A stretch of DNA of 27,936 bases, taken from the NCBI GenBank assembly GCA_040510575.1, contig JBEVIU010000101.1, positions 1 to 27,936 of the forward strand, written 5' to 3'. Shown piece after piece: positions 23,207-27,936 of this stretch; within the stretch, counting starts at the first letter, position 1; every line of letters begins with the position of its first letter. Both the position numbers and the translations under genes were made by a program. The notes under the pieces are model-generated. The model saw only the letters and a program-made list of their open reading frames with translations, was not told the DNA's origin and made no database searches. The stretch comes from DASUMF01 sp040510575. Lineage in GTDB: Bacteria; Actinomycetota; Acidimicrobiia; IMCC26256; DASPTH01.

Positions 23207-23658
23207 CCCGTCTCCCCACCCGCCAAGGCATCGGCGACCCAGCGGCCGACGGGGTCGTCGCCACCGGCGAGGAGATGGGCAAAGTGGGCGTGGAGGCACT
23301 TCACGCCCACCCGGGTACCGCCGACGCCGCCCGACGGCCGGGGACCGGTGTGCCCGGGCGGGATGGCGGCGTCTCGCTCGGCGGCATAGGCGTCGTGGGC
23401 GGCCTGGAGCGCCGCCGGATCCACGGCGGCCTCGGCGGCGCGGACGCCACCCGACGACTCGAGGCGCGACACGGACGCGTTGAGGCCGCGATCGGCGAGC
23501 CAGTAGCGGGTGGGCATCGGCGTGCCGTCGGCGGTGAAGGGAGCGTTGCGGACCACGACCGGCGACCCGGTGCGATCACGCACGACGACGTCGAACTCGG
23601 CTTGCGGACGTCGGCCGAGCAGCGCGGTCAACACGACGACGTCGGCGGGCTCGGCCAT
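23203..23658 (-). CDS. DUF501 family protein
   Basis: A 151-residue protein with LLGRRPQAEFDVVVRD, DGTPMPTRYWL and the hallmark GVKCLHAHFAHLLAGGDDPVG (118-138). The family sits between ftsB and ppx in Actinobacteria (Rv1025) and has no agreed function. Some relatives carry Cys residues in the first part (R-C-x-C-G-x-P); here that segment reads RDRTGSP, without them. It begins 9 bp after ftsB and overlaps ppx by 4 bp. Confidence 0.92.
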   Translation of the reverse strand: MAEPADVVVLTALLGRRPQAEFDVVVRDRTGSPVVVRNAPFTADGTPMPTRYWLADRGLNASVSRLESSGGVRAAEAAVDPAALQAAHDAYAAERDAAIPPGHTGPRPSGGVGGTRVGVKCLHAHFAHLLAGGDDPVGRWVADALAGGETG

Positions 23659-23667
23659 CGGTCGAGT

Positions 23668-24048
23668 CTACGGGGAGGGTGTTGCGGCGGCTCCAGCGTC
23701 GGGGCGCGTGGTCACGGGTGGGGTCGTGGGCGCGGGCACGATCACGAACGCCTTCTCGTTGGGCCGAAGCATCCCGTATTGGCGAGCCAACCGCTCGACT
23801 TCGGCAGGGTCCTGCAGTCGCGTCGCGGTCGCTTTGAGCTTGGCGTTCTCGGTCTGCAACATGTTCAGCGTTGCCCGTGCGCCCGCAGTGTCGTTGCGCT
23901 GATCGAGGAACGTGCGCGTCGGGTACACGAACGCGAACAGCAGGCCGACGAGCACGACCGCGCCGAGCACGAACCCGACGATGCCGCGCCGACGACGAAC
24001 CGACGGGCTCTTCGGCTTCTTCGCGGGCGCGCGGCGCGCGTCAGGCAC
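23668..24048 (-). CDS. ftsB: Septum formation initiator (FtsB/DivIC family)
   Basis: A 126-residue bitopic membrane protein of the divisome. A basic N-terminus (APAKKPKSPSVRRRRG) leads into one membrane helix at about 22-42 (IVGFVLGAVVLVGLLFAFVY). A coiled coil with LNMLQTENAKLKATATRL and the DPAEVERLARQYGMLRPNEK motif follow, and a Pro/Thr-rich tail ends it. The GTG at 24048 is chosen because it overlaps the eno stop by 8 bp; a longer reading would run through eno. It links FtsL and FtsQ at the division site in other bacteria. Confidence 0.9.
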   Translation of the reverse strand: MPDARRAPAKKPKSPSVRRRRGIVGFVLGAVVLVGLLFAFVYPTRTFLDQRNDTAGARATLNMLQTENAKLKATATRLQDPAEVERLARQYGMLRPNEKAFVIVPAPTTPPVTTRPDAGAAATPSP

Positions 24049-25327
24049 CGGTGGACCCTGCGAGCGCGGCCCGGCCGAGGTAGGCCGCGGCCGGCCCGAG
24101 CTCTTCTTCGATGCGCAGCAGCTGGTTGTACTTCGCGACGCGGTCGCTGCGCGCGGGCGCGCCGGCCTTGATCTGCCCACAGTTGGTGGCCACGGCAAGG
24201 TCGGCGATCGTGGAGTCTTCCGTCTCGCCGCTGCGGTGCGACATCATCGACGTGTACGCGTGACGCGACGCCAGCTCCATCGCGTCGAGCGTCTCCGACA
24301 GCGTGCCGATCTGGTTGACCTTGATCAGGATCGAGTTCGCGACGCCGCGGTCGATGCCCTGCTGCAGGCGCTCGACGTTGGTGACGAAGAGGTCGTCGCC
24401 CACGAGCTGGATGCGGTCGGCCAAGCGTGTGGTGAGCGCGGACCAACCGTCCCAGTCGTCCTCGGCCATGCCGTCCTCGATCGACACGATCGGGTAGCCG
24501 TCGCACAGTGCGACGAGCCAGTCGGCCCACTCCTCCGAGCTGTACGACGCCCCTTCTCCCTCGAGCACGTAACGCCCGTCGCGGAAGAACTCGGTGGAGG
24601 CGACGTCGAGCGCAAGCGCGATCTCCTCGCCGGGGACGTACCCTGCGGCCTCGATCGCCGCGAACAGCAGCTTCAACGCCTCCTCGTTCGACGGGAGGTC
24701 CGGTGCGAATCCGCCCTCGTCGCCGACGGCAGTCGACAGCTCGCGATCGCGCAACAGCGTCTTCAGCGCGTGGTACGTCTCGGTACCCCAGCGCAGCGCT
24801 TCGGAGAAGCTCGCCGCGCCGACCGGCGCGAGGAAGAACTCCTGGAGGTCGACGTTGCTGTCGGCGTGGGCCCCGCCGTTCAGCACGTTGAGGAACGGGA
24901 CCGGCAACACGTGCGCGTTGGCGCCGCCGACGTAGCGGTAGAGCGGGAGGTCGGCGTCGAGCGCGGCGGCCTTCGCGACCGCCAGCGACACGCCGAGGAT
25001 CGCGTTGGCGCCGAGCCGGCCCTTGCCGTCGGTGCCGTCGAGCGTGATGAGCTCCTCGTCGACGAGACGCTGGTCGGTGGCATCGAGCCCGACGACGAGA
25101 TCGGCGATCTCGCCGTTGACGTTCTCGACCGCGGTGCGGACCCCCTTGCCGCCGTAGCGATCTCCGCCGTCGCGCAGCTCGACCGCCTCGTGCGCACCGG
25201 TGCTGGCACCGCTCGGGACGATGGCCCGGCCCTGCGCGCCCGACAGGAGCTCGACCTCGACCTCGACGGTCGGATTGCCCCGGGAGTCGAGCACCTCACG
25301 CCCGACGACATCCACGATCGTGCTCAT
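24041..25327 (-). CDS. eno: Enolase
   Basis: A 428-residue enolase that converts 2-phosphoglycerate to phosphoenolpyruvate. Glu204 (GDEGGFAPD) and Lys336 (LIKVNQIG) are the catalytic pair; Asp241, Glu284 (SIEDGMAEDDW) and Asp311 bind Mg. The signature SHRSGETEDSTIADL and GQIKAGAP are intact. ATG at 25327 has GAGGA upstream, and the next 10 codons beyond it are not enolase-like. First gene of the four-gene unit, divergent from pirin by 222 bp. Confidence 0.98.
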   Translation of the reverse strand: MSTIVDVVGREVLDSRGNPTVEVEVELLSGAQGRAIVPSGASTGAHEAVELRDGGDRYGGKGVRTAVENVNGEIADLVVGLDATDQRLVDEELITLDGTDGKGRLGANAILGVSLAVAKAAALDADLPLYRYVGGANAHVLPVPFLNVLNGGAHADSNVDLQEFFLAPVGAASFSEALRWGTETYHALKTLLRDRELSTAVGDEGGFAPDLPSNEEALKLLFAAIEAAGYVPGEEIALALDVASTEFFRDGRYVLEGEGASYSSEEWADWLVALCDGYPIVSIEDGMAEDDWDGWSALTTRLADRIQLVGDDLFVTNVERLQQGIDRGVANSILIKVNQIGTLSETLDAMELASRHAYTSMMSHRSGETEDSTIADLAVATNCGQIKAGAPARSDRVAKYNQLLRIEEELGPAAAYLGRAALAGSTGA

Positions 25328-25471
25328 CGGCGCTGTGTCCTCGCGACCTCGGCGCACGCCCGGGCGCGCGTCACCAGTGTGGCTGAAGTGACCAGTGAGC
25401 CTACTCCTGTGCCTACGCCGATCCGGGCGACCTCCAGCTCCCTGACCGGCTCCCCTGCGCGACTGCTCGGA

Positions 25472-25491
25472 ATAGTTGCGAGTGCAACTAT
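25472..25491. promoter_or_regulatory. Perfect palindrome upstream of pirin, probable operator
   Basis: ATAGTTGC, a GAGT spacer, then GCAACTAT: an 8-bp perfect inverted repeat 58 bp before the pirin start and 145 bp before eno. Its AT-rich arms stand out. MarR-family repressors often bind repeats with TTGCA...TGCAA cores and control pirin or quercetinase genes, so a MarR-type operator is likely; no regulator gene is in the window. Confidence 0.65.
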
Positions 25492-25549
25492 GTTGGATGG
25501 GACGTCAGCCTGCTGAGGTCAGCGGGCACCGAGTCGAACCGAGGCCGTC

Positions 25550-26527
25550 ATGCCTGCGATCACCGTCGAGAACCCGCTCGTGCTCCCCCGCATCTCACGT
25601 CCCGACCCGACCCGCTCCGTGCCGCGCCCGGCGCAGCGCGTGATCGCGGCCCAGCACACGATCGAGGGCGCGGGCTTCGAAGTGTGGCGGCCGTTCCCCG
25701 GTGGTCTCTCCCTGCACGAGCCCGACCCGTTCCTGCTGCTCGACCAGCTCGGGCCCGTGGTCTACGGGCCTCGGGAGCAGGTCGGCGCGCCCTGGCACCC
25801 GCACCGCGGCTTCGAGACCGTCACGTACGTGCTCGACGGCGAGATCGCGCACCACGACTCGAATGGTGGCGGCGGCGTGATCGGCGAGGGCGACACGCAG
25901 TGGATGACCGCGGGCGGCGGCATCCTCCACGACGAGGTGCCGACAGAGCGCGCCTTCGCCGAGGGTGGACCCGCACACGGCGTGCAGCTCTGGGTGAACC
26001 TTCCGGCGCGGCTCAAGTTCACCGAGCCGCGCTATCAGGCGATCACCGGCGAGCACCTCACCTTGCTGTCGTCCGACGACGGCAGCTCGCTCGTACGCCT
26101 CATCGCCGGCGACCTCGACGGTCACCCGGGACCGGGCGTCACCCACACTCCCATCACCTACGCGCACGCGACCGTCGCACCCGGCGCGCAGCTCGTCGTG
26201 CCGTGGAACCCGGAGTTCAACGCGATGGCCTACGTGCTCGGCGGCCAGGGCTACGCGGGTACCGAGGAGCGACCCATCGGCGATCACGACCTCGTCGTGT
26301 TCGGCGCGGGCGACACGCTCACGGTGCGCGCTGCCGACCACATCGATGGCGGTCCGGCCGGGTTCGACGCGCTCGAGGTGCTCCTGCTCGGCGGGCTACC
26401 GATCCGTGAGCCGATCTCGCACTACGGGCCGTTCGTGATGAACACCCGTCAGGAGATCCTCGACGCGGTCGACGACTTCAACGCCGGGCGCATGGGCAAG
26501 ATCCCCGCCGTCGACCTCGGGAGCTGA
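25550..26527 (+). CDS. Pirin family protein
   Basis: A 325-residue bicupin. The metal set is visible in the N-terminal cupin: PWHPHRGFETVTYVLDGEIAHHDS with His83 and His85, then GGGILHDEVP with His127 and Glu129. The C-terminal pirin domain follows (YAHATVAPGAQL to GGLPIREPISHYGPFVMNT). Pirins bind Fe and some have quercetin dioxygenase activity or act as redox-linked regulators; the role here is open. ATG at 25550 has GAGG 7 nt upstream. The 222-bp gap to eno carries the palindrome. Confidence 0.93.
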   Translation: MPAITVENPLVLPRISRPDPTRSVPRPAQRVIAAQHTIEGAGFEVWRPFPGGLSLHEPDPFLLLDQLGPVVYGPREQVGAPWHPHRGFETVTYVLDGEIAHHDSNGGGGVIGEGDTQWMTAGGGILHDEVPTERAFAEGGPAHGVQLWVNLPARLKFTEPRYQAITGEHLTLLSSDDGSSLVRLIAGDLDGHPGPGVTHTPITYAHATVAPGAQLVVPWNPEFNAMAYVLGGQGYAGTEERPIGDHDLVVFGAGDTLTVRAADHIDGGPAGFDALEVLLLGGLPIREPISHYGPFVMNTRQEILDAVDDFNAGRMGKIPAVDLGS

Positions 26528-26730
26528 CGGCTGTGCCGGACGACAAATCCTCGTGCGGTGCCGCCCGACGGACAGATAGCGTTTCGCGTCGCCATCCGGC
26601 GCCGACACGAGCGAGCGAAGGGACGTGAAGCCGATGACTGCCTGTGCCCAGGAGCGACTCGTCGCGTCCGTTCCTTCCTTTTCGAAATCGTCCCGTTCGA
26701 AGGACGCTCCCATCGGCTGAGGTCGTGATC

Positions 26731-26758
26731 GGGAGCGCACCTCCCCGTGGAGGCTCCC
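26731..26758 (+). promoter_or_regulatory. Hairpin covering the rsgA ribosome binding site
   Basis: GGGAG (26731-26735), CGCA, CCTCC (26740-26744), loop CCGT, GGAGG (26749-26753), CTCCC (26754-26758). CCTCC pairs with the Shine-Dalgarno GGAGG, and GGGAG with CTCCC across a 4-nt bulge, ten pairs in all. The helix ends 1 nt before the TTG start at 26760, so it would block initiation unless melted or prevented. Confidence 0.6.
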
Positions 26759-26759
26759 G

Positions 26760-27776
26760 TTGCCCGAACCCTGTCATCCCCTCCTCCCGGTCGGCTGGTC
26801 TGACCGTGTGCACGCGTTGTTCTCTCCGATGCTCGACCAGGGTCTCGTGCCCGCCCGGGTCGTTCGCGTCGAGCGCGGTTGGTGCCGCGTCGCGTCGCCG
26901 AGCGGTGAGCGCATGCTCCCCGTTCCCGACATGGCCGTCGGCGACTGGGTGGCCCTCGACGGCGACACCGTCCACGACGTGATCCCCCGATGGGCGGAGC
27001 TCGCGCGCCTCGGGCCCGAAGGACAGCGCCAGGTGCTGGCCGCGAACCTCGATCTCGTCCTGATCGCGGCGCCGGGCGACCGCTTGTCGTCTGCGCGCGT
27101 CGAGCGTGAGGTGGTGATCGCATGGGAGAGCGGCGCGCGGCCCGTGGTCGTACTCACGAAGCTCGACGTCACACCGCCCGGCGCGGTCGACGAGCTGACA
27201 TCGCGCCTCGTGACGGTGGACGTGATCCCGACGAGCGCGATCAGCGGCGACGGCATGGACGAGATTCGCGCTCTGCTGGTGCATCCCGTCACCGGCGCGC
27301 TGCTCGGCCCGTCGGGCGCAGGCAAGTCGACGCTGATCAACGCGCTCCTCGGGGAGGAGCGTCTCGCGGTCGGCGACGTGCGCGAGCAAGACCAGCGCGG
27401 ACGCCACACGACGACCTCCCGACGGTTGGTGCCGCTGCCGTCGGGCGGGTCACTCATCGACATGCCCGGGCTCCGCAGCCTGGGCACCGACGCGAGCGAC
27501 GACGCCGTGGCAGCAGCCTTCGCCGACATCGACGAACTCGGCGACGGTTGCCGGTTCGCCGACTGCTCGCACGAGATCGAACCGGACTGCGCGGTCAACG
27601 CGGCCGTCGCGCGTGGCGACCTCGATCCGGCCCGCCTGGAGAGCTTCCGCAAGCTCGTGCGGGAGGTCGCGTTCGAGCAGCGCCGCGCGGATCCGGTTGC
27701 GCGCAACGAACAGACGAAGGTGTGGAAGGCGCGCACCAAGGAACAACGCCGCCTCTACCGGGACCGCGAGAAGTGA
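26760..27776 (+). CDS. rsgA: Ribosome small-subunit-dependent GTPase A
   Basis: A 338-residue circularly permuted GTPase that checks late 30S assembly. An N-terminal OB-like part (30-75) is followed by G4 (TKLD, 133-136), the SAI segment near 159, the P loop GPSGAGKST (183-191), the switch region RGRHTTTSRR and G3 DMPG (234-237). The zinc knuckle C-x4-C-x-H-x5-C is Cys264, Cys269, His271, Cys277. A basic Lys/Arg-rich tail ends it. The start is TTG, with GGAGG 6 nt upstream; the next in-frame start would remove part of the OB domain. The hairpin above masks this site. Confidence 0.95.
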   Translation: MPEPCHPLLPVGWSDRVHALFSPMLDQGLVPARVVRVERGWCRVASPSGERMLPVPDMAVGDWVALDGDTVHDVIPRWAELARLGPEGQRQVLAANLDLVLIAAPGDRLSSARVEREVVIAWESGARPVVVLTKLDVTPPGAVDELTSRLVTVDVIPTSAISGDGMDEIRALLVHPVTGALLGPSGAGKSTLINALLGEERLAVGDVREQDQRGRHTTTSRRLVPLPSGGSLIDMPGLRSLGTDASDDAVAAAFADIDELGDGCRFADCSHEIEPDCAVNAAVARGDLDPARLESFRKLVREVAFEQRRADPVARNEQTKVWKARTKEQRRLYRDREK

Positions 27777-27796
27777 GAGAAAGGCTTACCGGGAGC

Positions 27797-27936
27797 TCAA
27801 GAAATCTGAGGACCGGGCTTCGCGTCTGATGCGGTCCCGGCGCGGAGGTCGGCGGCGAGGGTGTCGACCGCGCGGCGGCTTTCGCTCCATCCGACGACCT
27901 GACGGTGGACCGGCTCCGACCACTCGGTGGTCGCCT
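27797..27936 (-). CDS. C-terminal end of an unidentified protein (partial)
   Basis: The last 45 codons of a minus-strand gene that continues beyond the right edge. The translation reads EWSEPVHRQVVGWSESRRAVDTLAADLRAG and ends KPGPQIS. The GC-biased codon use looks coding. It converges on rsgA, 20 bp away. The family cannot be named from this piece. Confidence 0.55.
   Translation of the reverse strand, partial: ATTEWSEPVHRQVVGWSESRRAVDTLAADLRAGTASDAKPGPQIS

Noticed and set aside
23912..25516. A 534-codon open frame on the plus strand
   Set aside because: It is antisense to eno and ftsB, both certain genes.
26634..26720. A 28-codon frame before rsgA
   Set aside because: The ribosome site is weak and there is no homology to judge; mentioned only as a possible leader.
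1..27936. CRISPR array, complete transposase or insertion sequence
   Set aside because: No regular repeat-spacer pattern, and no transposase motifs or terminal inverted repeats were seen; the only recombinase trace is the relic at 12396-12609.

Overview
The window is high-GC actinobacterial DNA. Its core is typical of Actinobacteria: an eno-ftsB-DUF501-ppx operon in the order known from Mycobacterium (Rv1023-Rv1026), an acyltransferase/SDR pair like Rv0502/Rv0501, oligoribonuclease and RsgA. GTG and TTG starts are frequent and several promoters look leaderless. An Acidimicrobiia-like member is a reasonable guess, but the sequence alone does not prove a genus.

Layout. 1-700: the start of an ECF sigma factor gene (ECF42 type) behind its DGPF/YCII partner, with a promoter matching the remembered ECF42 consensus. 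806-12412: a catabolic block. A six-gene minus-strand operon (beta-hydroxyacid dehydrogenase, acyl-CoA dehydrogenase, ADP-forming-type acyl-CoA synthetase, SCP2-like protein, alpha/beta hydrolase, aldehyde dehydrogenase) reads away from a MmgE/PrpD gene. A fused enoyl-CoA hydratase/3-hydroxyacyl-CoA dehydrogenase and a thiolase follow as a divergent pair. Together they could release, activate and beta-oxidise an acyl substrate that is not identified.

The block is bracketed by two 61-bp direct repeats (733-793 and 12610-12670), each the 3' half of a tRNA-Leu-like gene with no 5' half. Next to the second copy is a decayed tyrosine-recombinase C-terminus whose R-H-T motif is broken. 12670-16760: a second accessory segment between that repeat and an intact tRNA-Leu(UAA) in the same orientation. 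It holds a coiled-coil protein with a possible nuclease-like C-terminus, a small conserved-looking protein, a possible restriction-fold protein and an HTH/nucleotidyltransferase toxin-antitoxin-like pair. A GTTAGC-type direct repeat lies near each end. I read 733-16846 as tandem island accretion downstream of one tRNA-Leu gene. This is the most notable structure in the window.

16864-27936: core genome. In order: a hypothetical protein, the acyltransferase with a 12-bp tandem repeat in its N-terminal coding region, an SDR without its catalytic Tyr/Lys, a GNAT acetyltransferase, orn, a class V aminotransferase, a hypothetical protein, the ppx-DUF501-ftsB-eno operon (minus), pirin behind a perfect palindrome, rsgA with a TTG start behind a hairpin covering its Shine-Dalgarno sequence, and the end of an unidentified minus-strand gene.
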